This document shows positions 53,433 to 62,241 of a DNA stretch of 64,000 nt, piece after piece (within the stretch, counting starts at the first letter, position 1; every line of letters begins with the position of its first letter). This DNA comes from JBKECF01 sp047974375 (lineage in GTDB: Bacteria; Bacillota; Clostridia; Lachnospirales; CAMZNU01), in assembly GCA_047974375.1 (NCBI GenBank), contig JBKECF010000036.1:1-64000 (forward strand). The letters are read 5' to 3'. The translations under genes and the position numbers were made by a program. A model generated the notes under the pieces. That model had not been told where the DNA came from. It ran no database searches and worked only from the letters and a program-made list of their open reading frames with translations.

Positions 53433-56400
53433 TTATTCTTCTATACTTCCATTTGCAGCGTTCATAAGTTCTTCATAAGCCCAATGCGTATTTTTTAAAT
53501 CTATAAAAGTTTTATTTTTATTAAAATCTTTAGGCCTATTTATAAGTCTATTTACTAGGGACACAAATTCTGCTCTTGTTGCATAATTATTTGGCTTAAA
53601 TGTACCATCACTATATCCGCTAATTATGCCATGGCTATATATAGTGTTTATGCTACTACTTGCCCAATGATTATTTACATCACTAAAATTATTAGGTACG
53701 GGTTCTTTGTTATCTACAAAGCGTGCTATTATAACAGACAGCTCAGCTCTTGTTATTTTTTCATTTGGTTTGAATGTACCATTTTTATATCCATGTATAA
53801 TTTTTTCTTGTTGACAATATGCAAGTGCATCGCTATACCATGAGTTTTTATTAACATCACTAAATTTATTTATTATGTCTTTGTTAATAGTACTTCCAGT
53901 TCCATATAAATTATAAATAATTTGTACTACTTCGTTTCTTTTTATGTACTGGTTAGGTCTTATGGTATTATCAGGATAGCCACTAATAAATGGTTTATAC
54001 AACCTTTCATATTCTAAGTCATTTTCTATTTTATGTTCGGGTTCTACAACTTCCTTGTCTTTCTTATTTGCATCATCAGAGTCGGATGTATCATTAGGTT
54101 TTGGGTAAAATATTTGGACTTCTTCGTTGTCGAAAATAGCCTTAATAACTACCTTCTCCCTTGGCATTACAAAGCTAGTAATATAATCACTACTTGACAA
54201 GGTTACATTGTTAGAAACTACTACCCAGTTTTTAAATTTATATCCCTCATTTGCTTCAGCGGAAATTGTTATATTTTCACCCTCGTAATAAGAGTTGCCG
54301 CCATAGGCTATACCACCGGAGGAGCTTTGTACCTCAAGATCGTATTTTTGGCTTTTGGAATACACAAGGTAAATGTTATGGAATACATTAGTAGGCTTTA
54401 TATTATACAATGTACCAGATTCTACATTATCATATCTAAAACCATCGATATAGGCATAGCCTAAGTCGTACATACTGTGGTCGTCCATTGGCGTTAATAG
54501 AGAGAGTTCCCTTCCAACAAAACCATCGTAGGATTTGGAGTTTGCCAACTTTGTGCCATCTTGTAGCACGTAGTGTACATTAACGGAACTACTTTGGTCG
54601 TAGTATAAAATAACTTCATAATCCCCAGGGACTTTTGGCGAGAATATATTGTCTTTTAAATAATCTTTGTATTTACTGTCGCCAACACTCATATTTAGGT
54701 ATTTAAATCCAGTGAAATCCTCGGCAGGTATATAAATCTCATCATTAAGAGGGATGTCGTTATAAATTGCTACGGTTTCATAAATATTGCTAAGTTTGCT
54801 TTCGGATTTAACAACTAAGTCGTAAGTTTGATATTTGTAAGTTGTTTTTATATGGAAGTTATAGTCATTTGGCGTGAAGTTTAAGTAGTTATTGCTAAAT
54901 ACATCTCCAACATCGTATTCTTTATTATTTGCCTCGAATTTTACTATTTCACATCCTTGCAAAGGTGGAGCGTAACTATATTGTTTTTTTTCATTGCTAT
55001 AGAGGGTTTCAAAATTAAATTCATTTAGTAAATCTGTTCCAAGAAAATCTTGATATTTAACTTTTACCATAGGAGTGTATAGTATGTTTATTTTATACTC
55101 ACCTGGAATAAATACATTAGTTTCCTCGTTTAAATAAGGTATATATTTATTGTAATTTTCGTAATCATCCCCTTTATATATAACTTCTATAGCGCCGCTT
55201 GTAGTAGTTGGTCCGGATATTTCTATACCAGACATTTCGAAATTAACACCCCTTTGGGCTTCAGGTATATATATATCTTTAAATTCTTTAAAGTCAATTT
55301 CAGGGTCTTCATATAAAAGTCTTTTATCATATATCATAGATGCGTTTGGTGCTTTTTTTGAGTCGATACTATTTACATAGTTCACAGTGTAGTTATAGCC
55401 CTTATCGTTTGGTATGCCTTTATAATATCTTACATTTACAATTCTACCTATTTCGCCAAAATTAATTTTTAAATTTTCTTGGCCTTCATTTAAAGTCCAA
55501 CCATCAAACTCTTTTATGGATATATCTTCCACAGATTTATTGTTGTAATAAATCATTTCTTCTTCTAAAGGTACATAGACCCCATCGCCTTGAGTATAGT
55601 CTATACCGCTGTAGATTATTTTTTTATCCCTTGGCTCGAATTTTATTTCGGCTGTATCTTTTTCCTTGTTACCTGTTAGCATGAAATTTATAGGTTTAGT
55701 AAAATCATAGGTTGAAGAGTAGCAATTAATATCTGGAACTTCTTCTAAAATATTTATTAAATCACTGTAAGTTATGTTAATAACATCTCCAACATGTGCA
55801 TTCTTAGAATATTCGTATATTACACTATTGGTATCGCTTCTTATGAACCTAATTCGTGCAGTGGCTTCATTAGCATCATAATGAACATAAAGTGGTTTAT
55901 TATCAACCCATTTTACATCTGCTATATTATTATTTACTGTTATTTTATTTGTGTCGTTTGCTATGGGGTTGTCTACAGTATAAAAGCCTTTGAAAGTATA
56001 ACCCTGACGGATTGGTACAGGCAGGGAATAATTATTACTTGCAGGAAATTGTGCTATGGTAGGAGCGGATATAGATGTTTTTTCTTCTGGGTATTTCCTG
56101 TATTCGACGCTGTAAATATCTTTTTTTATAATTTTGCTATACTCAAAAGTTATTATATTTTTTGTTGGGTCTCCAACAACTACTAGAGTTCTGTTTGGCT
56201 TTACATTTTTATATTCATAGCCTTTTATTCCTTTTACTGGTGGAGCAAACTTAGAGCCGATCATTTTTTGGTATGTTTCATCTTCAACTATTTTGTTTCC
56301 TGTAAGATTATCTATATATTGTACTGTTACATCTATATTTGGGAGAGTGTCCCAAATTCTAAAGTTATATACTTCGCTAATATTTCCAGATAAATCTACA

Positions 56401-57848
56401 GCCGCAATGTGTAAATATTGTTCTTCTGTTAAACCTTCAAATGGAGTTGGTACTTTTAAACTACTACCTGCTTCTAGAGTTTTATATTGGTTTAAGTCCG
56501 ATTCTTTATTTGCATCAATATCATAAATGAAATTGTTAATGCCTCCTTCAACGCTTACGTTTATTATGTTTGATAATGAAATATCATTGCCATAAGTGGA
56601 CACATTAGGGTCGCTAAGTATTTTTGATAATTCTTCATATTCATGAATTATGCTCTTGCTTATGGGTGCTGCAATTACCCTGTAGTTATAGCTGTCACCT
56701 AAATCAGATGCGTAAAATTCGAAAAATTGATTATCTCTTATATTGTATGTAACATCTGATGGAAGATTTTCATCTAAAACTTGGTCAGTGGTATTTGTTT
56801 CTATATTTACTTGGGATAAAGAATATATTAAATTTGCTAACACCATACGCTCTGCTGTGTTGCTTTCACCATTGGAGTGGCCTGTTTGTATGAAAGCCAC
56901 ATTTTTTTCTACCATTAAATAAAAGTTAGCATTGTATTTTATGCCGTTAATAGTATCTGTTATATCATCTTTTGCACCATCACTTACATTATAGTTAAAA
57001 TATGGGCCATCTCCAGGAGAAGGATAATAATTTTTTGCAAATGTCATGAATATATTATCCGGCGCTGTTGGTATTTGGTGTAGAGTGTGGCTAGTTGGTA
57101 TGTTCAAGTCCAGACCTGCTATATCAAACGGATATGTAGTAACACTGCCTTGTTTAATTACTTTTATTTTATCGCTATAAATTCTTTTGTCTGTATTACG
57201 TTCTTTTATAACTAAATTTAGGTTATTTTCGGCTAAATCATTAAATACTTTATTTTTATTTTTATATGATATAGTATCGTGGCCAAAAATAACACCTCCA
57301 CCATTGTCTATAAATTCCTGTATAACCTCAGATGCGTCTTTACTTAAATCTTTATTATTATTGGAATCCCAAAAACCAAAAACTACAACATCATAGTTAT
57401 ATAACTTTTTGCTAGAAGAATCTAAATATAAATACTTATTGGGGTTTTTATTGAAGGTAGAGATTTTAACTGGAGTAACATTAATGTTAACTTTATTATT
57501 GGTATCGTTTAGCTTGTTCATCCAGTCTTTTAAGTCGCTAGAGTCAAGTTCATCTGGAAATACGTTTAGCACTCTCACCTCATCAATGGAATAGTTTCCA
57601 CGTAAAGTCCATTTGCCTGTCCGTAGATTTTGTCTAGCTAAATAATATGCTGTGCCTTCCCCTGTATAAGTTACTTCGTCCCAACTTAAATCAATATTTT
57701 TTCTTCCTGGTTCAGCTGTTGTATTGGTAATTTTTAAATTAAAACCATTTTTCACTGGAGAGGCTTCAATTGGTATGTTAAGTATATTAAATGATATTAC
57801 TAAGACTAAAAATAAAACTATTTTTTTATTAAATATTTTATTAAACAT
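53433..57848 (-). CDS. Very large secreted SLH-domain surface protein with MucBP-like and InlB-like repeats
   Basis: 1471 residues. Signal peptide (1-29; LFLVLVISFNILNIPIEA). A fibronectin-like start (about 35-80), then a region (about 85-345) with VVVFGFWDSNNNKDLSKDA and GGGVIFGHDTISYKN, resembling DUF5057-like flavodoxin/GATase-type folds of surface proteins. MucBP-like repeats follow (about 505-580, VQYIDNLTGNKIVEDETY), InlB-type repeats (GYTFKGFYTVDNP; EGYKFKNWVVVSNN), and other beta repeats. Three or four S-layer homology units end the protein (about 1290-1470; ISGYPDNTIRPNQYIKR, FSDVNKNSWYSDAL, GIISGYSDGTFKPNNYATRA). It is held in the wall by SLH contact with pyruvylated polymer and is probably an adhesin. 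Preceded by AAGGAGGAAAAT. Intact and monocistronic. Confidence 0.85.
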   Translation of the reverse strand: MFNKIFNKKIVLFLVLVISFNILNIPIEASPVKNGFNLKITNTTAEPGRKNIDLSWDEVTYTGEGTAYYLARQNLRTGKWTLRGNYSIDEVRVLNVFPDELDSSDLKDWMNKLNDTNNKVNINVTPVKISTFNKNPNKYLYLDSSSKKLYNYDVVVFGFWDSNNNKDLSKDASEVIQEFIDNGGGVIFGHDTISYKNKNKVFNDLAENNLNLVIKERNTDKRIYSDKIKVIKQGSVTTYPFDIAGLDLNIPTSHTLHQIPTAPDNIFMTFAKNYYPSPGDGPYFNYNVSDGAKDDITDTINGIKYNANFYLMVEKNVAFIQTGHSNGESNTAERMVLANLIYSLSQVNIETNTTDQVLDENLPSDVTYNIRDNQFFEFYASDLGDSYNYRVIAAPISKSIIHEYEELSKILSDPNVSTYGNDISLSNIINVSVEGGINNFIYDIDANKESDLNQYKTLEAGSSLKVPTPFEGLTEEQYLHIAAVDLSGNISEVYNFRIWDTLPNIDVTVQYIDNLTGNKIVEDETYQKMIGSKFAPPVKGIKGYEYKNVKPNRTLVVVGDPTKNIITFEYSKIIKKDIYSVEYRKYPEEKTSISAPTIAQFPASNNYSLPVPIRQGYTFKGFYTVDNPIANDTNKITVNNNIADVKWVDNKPLYVHYDANEATARIRFIRSDTNSVIYEYSKNAHVGDVINITYSDLINILEEVPDINCYSSTYDFTKPINFMLTGNKEKDTAEIKFEPRDKKIIYSGIDYTQGDGVYVPLEEEMIYYNNKSVEDISIKEFDGWTLNEGQENLKINFGEIGRIVNVRYYKGIPNDKGYNYTVNYVNSIDSKKAPNASMIYDKRLLYEDPEIDFKEFKDIYIPEAQRGVNFEMSGIEISGPTTTSGAIEVIYKGDDYENYNKYIPYLNEETNVFIPGEYKINILYTPMVKVKYQDFLGTDLLNEFNFETLYSNEKKQYSYAPPLQGCEIVKFEANNKEYDVGDVFSNNYLNFTPNDYNFHIKTTYKYQTYDLVVKSESKLSNIYETVAIYNDIPLNDEIYIPAEDFTGFKYLNMSVGDSKYKDYLKDNIFSPKVPGDYEVILYYDQSSSVNVHYVLQDGTKLANSKSYDGFVGRELSLLTPMDDHSMYDLGYAYIDGFRYDNVESGTLYNIKPTNVFHNIYLVYSKSQKYDLEVQSSSGGIAYGGNSYYEGENITISAEANEGYKFKNWVVVSNNVTLSSSDYITSFVMPREKVVIKAIFDNEEVQIFYPKPNDTSDSDDANKKDKEVVEPEHKIENDLEYERLYKPFISGYPDNTIRPNQYIKRNEVVQIIYNLYGTGSTINKDIINKFSDVNKNSWYSDALAYCQQEKIIHGYKNGTFKPNEKITRAELSVIIARFVDNKEPVPNNFSDVNNHWASSSINTIYSHGIISGYSDGTFKPNNYATRAEFVSLVNRLINRPKDFNKNKTFIDLKNTHWAYEELMNAANGSIEE

Positions 57849-58064
57849 ATTTTCCTCCTTAAATTTGAATTTTATTATTTTAACATTTAAATTTCATTTT
57901 ATGTTACACCGGTATAGTACTCCTAATAGTAATAAATAGTCAATGAGGAAAATTTAAAATGCCTTGTTAGATATATTGTAGAGGGGATTATTTATAGTAA
58001 AATGTGTCATAAAAATTCGATTGACAATATGGATTTAATGTATTAAATATATATTAATAAACAA

Positions 58065-58108
58065 AGTAAATAGACCTTTCCGTCAGTGGGGGTCTAATTC
58101 TTACCGAT
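58065..58108 (-). repeat. Two-hairpin interspersed repeat, copy E, internally deleted
   Basis: Both termini are present (ATCGGTAAGAATTAGACC and GGTCTATTTACT on the minus strand), but only 44 bases remain. The break lies at the shared word GTGGGGG: plus strand CCGTCAGTGGGGG runs straight into TCTAATTCTTACCGAT. Recombination or slippage between the GTGGGGG of the two hairpins gives exactly this product. It lies 22 bases upstream of the queD-like start. Confidence 0.85.
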
Positions 58109-58130
58109 TAATATTATACAAGGAGAAAAA

Positions 58131-58694
58131 ATGAAAAGTTTTACAACATTTGATTTACAATACGCACATAGGTTTTACGGTTTTAGAGGTGAGGCTCAAT
58201 ATTTACATGGCCACACTGGTATAATAACTATTGAAGTTGAAGACACTGTTGAAGCAGGTGTTAACATGGTATTCCCATGTAACCAAATTCAGAAAACAGC
58301 TTGGGATGTTTTACAAAATTTTGACCATGCATTGGTATTGAGGGAAGATGATCCTTTGTTGCCGGCTATTTTAGGTGTTTATGAGGAACAAGGCATCAAA
58401 AATGGTGCACCTACAAATAAACAAAAAGGTCCTGCTTTTAAAACTGAGTTAGCAACAGCTTATCCGGAGTGCCGTTTAGTTGTGACGAAAGAAACTATGA
58501 CTGTTGAAGGCATGATTAAAATTGTTTATGATTTATTAAAAGATAAAATGAATGTATGTAAAATAACTTTCACAAGTGGTGTAAATGGTGCAACTGAAGA
58601 ATATTCTTATCATAGAGATATAGACCGTTGCCCATTATGTGGAATAGAGTTACATGAAAATGGTGTATGTCCTAAATGTGGATATAAAAAATAG
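58131..58694 (+). CDS. 6-pyruvoyl/6-carboxy-tetrahydropterin synthase-like (QueD-like) protein with C-terminal zinc ribbon
   Basis: 187 residues. The zinc-binding His residues are at 13 and in the HGH of 26-28, and NFDHALVL and VTKETMT give the catalytic Asp-His and Glu. The catalytic Cys of QueD, four residues before the HGH, is Ala22 here, with Glu21 beside it, as in some PTPS variants where Glu replaces Cys. An added C-terminal zinc ribbon (CPLCG...CPKCG, about 166-184) is unusual. It may be a variant pterin enzyme rather than a true queuosine synthase; no queC, queE or queF is nearby. Preceded by ACAAGGAGAAAAA and, 22 bases upstream, by repeat copy E. Confidence 0.75.
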   Translation: MKSFTTFDLQYAHRFYGFRGEAQYLHGHTGIITIEVEDTVEAGVNMVFPCNQIQKTAWDVLQNFDHALVLREDDPLLPAILGVYEEQGIKNGAPTNKQKGPAFKTELATAYPECRLVVTKETMTVEGMIKIVYDLLKDKMNVCKITFTSGVNGATEEYSYHRDIDRCPLCGIELHENGVCPKCGYKK

Positions 58695-58708
58695 TTATGT
58701 ATAAATTA

Positions 58709-58742
58709 AGAGTAGGGGGCATTTACCCTCTGCTTTTTTTAT
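58709..58742 (+). terminator. Probable terminator after the queD-like gene
   Basis: An imperfect stem (AGGGGG/CCCTCT) is followed by GCTTTTTTT, 15 bases after the stop codon. Confidence 0.5.
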
Positions 58743-59127
58743 ATATTTTAATATAAGTTTTCCTTTCTTTACTGGCTGGGAGTGTAACCTTTGATAAAAA
58801 AATAATCCTTGAGTATTTTTTTTTGCTGTATAATGTTATGCATAATAATAACTGCAGAAATTATTAAAAATATTTATGATAGAACAAAAAAATCTTACTT
58901 TAGGAACTGGAATTAAAAGCCTGTGTAGAAAAACTATATGTTTTTTAAAATAGGAAGCCATACACGATATTGTTATAGGACTAGTGATTAACATAATCAA
59001 TTTTGGTTTGCGTTTTTATGAATACAACAGTTGTTGTACATAACCGTTATGTAACATGAAGTACTGATAATTAAGGGATTTTTAAATTTGATAAACTCTA
59101 TTTTACTAATATAAGGAGGTTTTTAAC
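58743..59127. promoter_or_regulatory. Intergenic region with two adjoining palindromes
   Basis: No gene is seen in this stretch. TACAACA-gt-TGTTGTA (59023-59038) runs directly into TACATAA-ccg-TTATGTA (59037-59053), about 75 bases before the secreted-protein gene, so they could be operator sites. The rest is A/T-rich without notable structure. Confidence 0.4.
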
Positions 59128-59754
59128 ATGAAAATGAAAAAAATATTTTTCGCTCTACCTTTAATAGTATTAATATTAGCAGGAAAATCATTTATACTAC
59201 AAGCTAAACCACGAAATACTCCTAACCTTAAATCTATAAAAGAATTATACCCTGCAGACCACAAAAACTATAAATTAATTGAAAGCAAAACTGTAGTAAC
59301 TCCTTGGAAAGAAGCTATTTCAGATTATGCATTTGAAAATAATATTACCTACGAAATGGCAGAAAAAAAGCTTTTATCTAAATCAAGAGCTAATGGAAGC
59401 ACTGTTCTGACTAAAACCAATAAATATAAATTAGCCAACGGATACGCTGTATCTGTTAGAGTAAGATATGTAAGGTATAGCTATGGTAGCTTTCGTCAAT
59501 TTAGCGAAGTGATTTCTATATCTTCTTACCCTAGTGACAGTAATCACACATGGCACGAAGTTGAAGGATATGATTACAACAGAGAATATCCAACTACTAA
59601 TTTAAATATTGAAGTCTTTGGATATTCTGAAATTCAGTGGGATGAAAGCGCATCTGGTGGATTTGATGTACCAGGTTTTTCGGCTAACTATTCAGTAGGC
59701 ACAACTACCTACTACGGGAGAGAACAAACTTTGAATTTCTATTTAGGTATTTAA
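59128..59754 (+). CDS. Secreted protein of unknown function
   Basis: 208 residues with a signal peptide (1-26; FFALPLIVLILAGKSFILQA). The mature part is about 180 residues with a helical start (WKEAISDYAFENNITYEMAE) and a beta-rich, aromatic C-terminal half (VRVRYVRYSYGSFRQFSEVI, NIEVFGYSEIQW). I recognise no family. It is preceded by AAGGAGGTTTTTAAC. It shares no clear similarity with the remnants downstream, but all are small exported-looking proteins, so the stretch may be a degraded secreted-protein island. Confidence 0.7.
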   Translation: MKMKKIFFALPLIVLILAGKSFILQAKPRNTPNLKSIKELYPADHKNYKLIESKTVVTPWKEAISDYAFENNITYEMAEKKLLSKSRANGSTVLTKTNKYKLANGYAVSVRVRYVRYSYGSFRQFSEVISISSYPSDSNHTWHEVEGYDYNREYPTTNLNIEVFGYSEIQWDESASGGFDVPGFSANYSVGTTTYYGREQTLNFYLGI

Positions 59755-59763
59755 TTATATGCT

Positions 59764-59806
59764 ATTTAGTGGGGGTACAAGCTCATTGACGGTAGGTCCA
59801 ATGACT
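59764..59806 (+). repeat. Two-hairpin interspersed repeat, copy F, right end only
   Basis: Holds ATTTAGTGGGGGTACAAGCT...GACGGTAGGTCCAATGACT, that is the second hairpin's left arm, a damaged right arm and a diverged terminus. The left half of the element is missing. Confidence 0.75.
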
Positions 59807-59826
59807 TTAATAGGAAGTTATATTAA

Positions 59827-60228
59827 ATGAAAAAAACTTTTAAACTAATCAATTCTTTAATTATCCTTATGTTTATTTTCACAACCACTATATTTGCGAA
59901 TACAAAAATTAATTTACCTGATAATCTACCCACTAATCTAGAGCAAGATTATATAGAGGGGTATATTACTGAAAAAACCATTCTATATTATGATGAACAA
60001 GGTAGAATAATTAATGAAATTATTGAATATTACAGTTTTAAATAAAAATTAATAGAAGTCAATAATAATATAGAAAAAAACACTAAAAATATTATTCCGA
60101 ATTTAGTTGTATCAACTTTATCTAAAGTTGGTGATAATAGAATAAAATTAACTTTAGTTAATATTTGGATTGATAACTTTATAGCAATAAAGAAATACAA
60201 AAAAACTATAGAAGAGAATATATTATAA
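59827..60228 (+). pseudogene. Small secreted protein gene with an in-frame TAA
   Basis: From ATG 59827 (site AGGAAGTTATATTAA) 72 codons encode a signal peptide (LINSLIILMFIFTTTIFA) and NTKINLPDNLPTNLEQDYIE. TAA follows at 60043-60045. The same frame then stays open for 60 further codons (KLIEVNNNIEKNTKNIIPNL, STLSKVGDNRIKL) to TAA at 60226. Continuation in frame suggests one original protein of about 133 residues broken by a point mutation. No known family. Confidence 0.5.
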
Positions 60229-60250
60229 TAATTTCATGAATTTTCATTCT

Positions 60251-60554
60251 TTATAAATGACGAAGATTTTTTCGATAATTGCGTAGGTTATCTTCATCAA
60301 CACTTTTAATGATTTTATCCAGAGTGGATAATACTTTTTCTTCTGCCCAATTACCTTTCTGAATTTCTTGATAAAGCTCAGAATTGGGATAGATAGTCAA
60401 CATATTTGCTCCAATGGGGATATTTGGAATTTGAAAGGTAGGTCATCATATAAGGTGCAAAATTTGCATTGGTGATGTGTACACCATGCTGTCGCTTCTA
60501 AAATAAGTGAGGATCCTCGTATGGGGGTCGACATATTGTTCCTGTGTAGTGCAT
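60251..60554 (-). pseudogene. Remnant of a radical SAM protein (deletion plus frameshift)
   Basis: On the minus strand, after GAGGTGCTGAT, ATG 60554 begins MHYTGTICRPPYE, the opening of a well-known radical SAM group. A frameshift near 60515 leads to SSLILEATAWCTHHQCKFCT, the iron-sulfur cysteine cluster, then LYDDLPFKFQISPLEQI. The reading next jumps, at about 60410, to another frame with PIGANMLTIYPNSELYQEIQ ending NYRKNLRHL at TAA 60251, which fits the protein's C-terminus. So about two-thirds of the gene is missing between a conserved start and end. Confidence 0.65.
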
Positions 60555-60679
60555 ATCAGCACCTCATGTTCTTTTTACGCATTATATCATTAGTGCAAGA
60601 AAAATAAAAGTACTTAACTTTTTTGTTGTACATTGGAAAATACATGTAAGGAGAGTATAATATATAGATATAATCGTAA

Positions 60680-60943
60680 AGTGTCTATGCAGAATGGAGT
60701 GTTACTGTTGGAGTAAGTGCAGAGGTTGTTTCATCGGAATTAGGTTTTACTGTTGGAGAAGAGCATACAGTTTCTGATACACAAATAGTTGATACAGATG
60801 GTTATAACTATGTTAAGGTTGCTGCCTATGATAGGTTCTGGCAATATTATTTTGATATTCAAGAAACATGGGGTGCTCGAAGTGGAATGGGAGAGGTAAT
60901 TGACCCTTTTGGAGTAAGATTTGAAATAATGAGATATAATTAG
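60680..60943 (+). pseudogene. C-terminal fragment of a secreted-type protein
   Basis: An open frame without a start (a stop precedes it) encodes about 87 residues: AEWSVTVGVSAEVVSSELGF, then TVGEEHTVSDTQIV and YFDIQETWGARSG, ending FEIMRYN at TAG 60941. Beta-rich pattern as in exported clostridial proteins with gene starts elsewhere; the 5' part has been lost. Family unknown. Confidence 0.45.
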
Positions 60944-60954
60944 GGAGGACGAAT

Positions 60955-61083
60955 TTGAATAAAAAACTTAGATTAAAAAATACTTTAGGAGTAATATTAA
61001 TATTACTTAGCTTTTATATTACTTATGATACTACATCTTTTGTCATGAATGAATTTTATTATTCCAAGTTCACCTTTATTTAA
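60955..61083 (+). CDS. Small membrane peptide, 42 residues
   Basis: A TTG codon at 60955 has GGGAGGAC at good spacing. The product begins MNKKLRLKNTLGVILILLSF and continues YITYDTTSFVMNEFYYSKFT, a single membrane helix with basic N-terminus. It could be a real small gene or the first part of a lost longer one, since decay surrounds it. Confidence 0.35.
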   Translation: MNKKLRLKNTLGVILILLSFYITYDTTSFVMNEFYYSKFTFI

Positions 61084-61097
61084 GTAAATAATTGTAC

Positions 61098-61126
61098 TTG
61101 CAATTTATTTTGAAATATATTATACT
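61098..61126 (+). promoter_or_regulatory. Promoter for tRNA-Leu
   Basis: TTGCAA, 17 bases, TATACT lies 20 bases upstream of the tRNA 5' end, a near-consensus sigma-A arrangement. Confidence 0.65.
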
Positions 61127-61145
61127 ATTAAAGTTAGTTAGACAA

Positions 61146-61227
61146 GCGGATGTGGCGGAATTGGTAGACGCACCAGACTCAAAATCTGGCGATTTCGATC
61201 ATGGGGGTTCGAATCCCCCCATCCGCA
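61146..61227 (+). tRNA. tRNA-Leu (anticodon CAA)
   Basis: GCGGATG pairs with CATCCGC as acceptor stem; D arm TGGCGGAATTGGTAGACGCA; anticodon stem CCAGA/TCTGG with loop CTCAAAA, anticodon CAA; a variable arm typical of Leu (class II); T arm GGGGGTTCGAATCCCCC. CCA is not encoded. Reads UUG. Confidence 0.95.
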
Positions 61228-61284
61228 TTATAATTTGTAAGACTAGGTTTAATACAAGAGGTTATATATAAAAGGGGAGCAAAT

Positions 61285-61785
61285 ATGAATTTATCTGATT
61301 TAAGTAAGAATAGTGATTCGAATTTAGAAGTAATCAAACCTATATCGGAAAGTACTGAAATTGTAAATACTCAAGCTTCACCTGAGCAACACCAGCCTTT
61401 GAATAATACTAAATTTTGTAAGCATTGTGGTAAAGTAATCGATAAAGAGGTTGTAGTGTGTATTCATTGTGGAAAACAAGTTGAGGAACTTAAGACCTCG
61501 GGAGCAACACCGATGCAGGTTGTTAATCATGTTAATAATTCCAATACTAATACTAATACTAATACTAATACTAATGTAAACGGTGCTTTTATAGCGGGTA
61601 GGGTTAAAAATAAATGGGTAGCATTTTTACTATGTTTATTCATTGGATTTTTAGGAGCACATAAATTTTATGAAGGAAAGATGATATTTGGCATACTATA
61701 TTTATTTACCTTTGGATTATTTGGTATAGGAGTTATAATTGATTTAATATTAATATTACTAAAGCCAAACCCATATTTTGTATAA
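61285..61785 (+). CDS. TM2-domain membrane protein with zinc ribbon
   Basis: 166 residues. Residues 42-70 hold a zinc ribbon (FCKHCGK and CIHCGKQ). A low-complexity (NT)n linker follows, then a C-terminal TM2 domain (about 105-160; WVAFLLCLFIGFLGAHKFYE, two membrane helices with the typical G-x-x-G-x-H-x-F-Y). Function is unknown; TM2 proteins are often single-domain envelope proteins. Preceded by AAAAGGGGAGC. Stands alone after the tRNA. Confidence 0.8.
   Translation: MNLSDLSKNSDSNLEVIKPISESTEIVNTQASPEQHQPLNNTKFCKHCGKVIDKEVVVCIHCGKQVEELKTSGATPMQVVNHVNNSNTNTNTNTNTNVNGAFIAGRVKNKWVAFLLCLFIGFLGAHKFYEGKMIFGILYLFTFGLFGIGVIIDLILILLKPNPYFV
61543..61572 (+). repeat. Five copies of the hexamer AATACT in the TM2 gene
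   Basis: A perfect short tandem repeat inside the Asn-Thr linker. Because it is a multiple of three bases, changes in copy number would alter linker length without a frameshift. Confidence 0.8.
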
Positions 61786-61809
61786 AATATAAATATTGAC
61801 GAAAAATAT

Positions 61810-61844
61810 AAAACACAAGGACTTAAATGTTTTTGTGTTTTTTT
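61810..61844 (+). terminator. Intrinsic terminator of the TM2 gene
   Basis: AAAACACAA and TTGTGTTTTTTT flank a loop, the second arm running into T bases. Confidence 0.65.
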
Positions 61845-62050
61845 GTATTATAAAAAAGCTAAATGGCTAAAATAATATAAAAATAAGTAAGTTTTATCTT
61901 TATTATTCTAAATATATCATTACATAACGTTAATATTTTAATATGTAGACTAAAATAATTATGAAATATAGTTGCATAATATTAAAAATGCTAGTATTCT
62001 ATATAGAATGGCTGACTTGGTAGAAATGTAAATAGAAATAATTTTAATGA

Positions 62051-62241
62051 AGTCAATAGACCTTTCCGTCGTGGGGGCTTGTACCCCACACTGAACGGCG
62101 AATTTGGTCGCATAACCGAGTTGGTTGCATAGTCGAGTTGGCTGCTTACTCGAGCAATAAAGCGAAGCTTTATGACCAGAGCAGTTTACGCAGTAAACGA
62201 CCAGATGCTAGCATTGAGGTGGGGGTCTAATTCTTACCGAT
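62051..62241 (-). repeat. Two-hairpin interspersed repeat, copy G, expanded by module array
   Basis: Read on the minus strand: ATCGGTAAGAATTAGACC, CCACCTCAATGCTAGCAT, then about 100 inserted bases: GTTTAC-tgc-GTAAAC, ATAAAGC-ttc-GCTTTAT, and three tandem 17-mers CTCGAGTAAGCAGCCAA, CTCGACTATGCAACCAA, CTCGGTTATGCGACCAA; it then resumes ATTCGCCGTTCAGTGTGGGG and ends GGTCTATTGACT. It ends 21 bases before the lipB start. The surrounding interval 61846-62050 shows nothing else. Confidence 0.92.
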
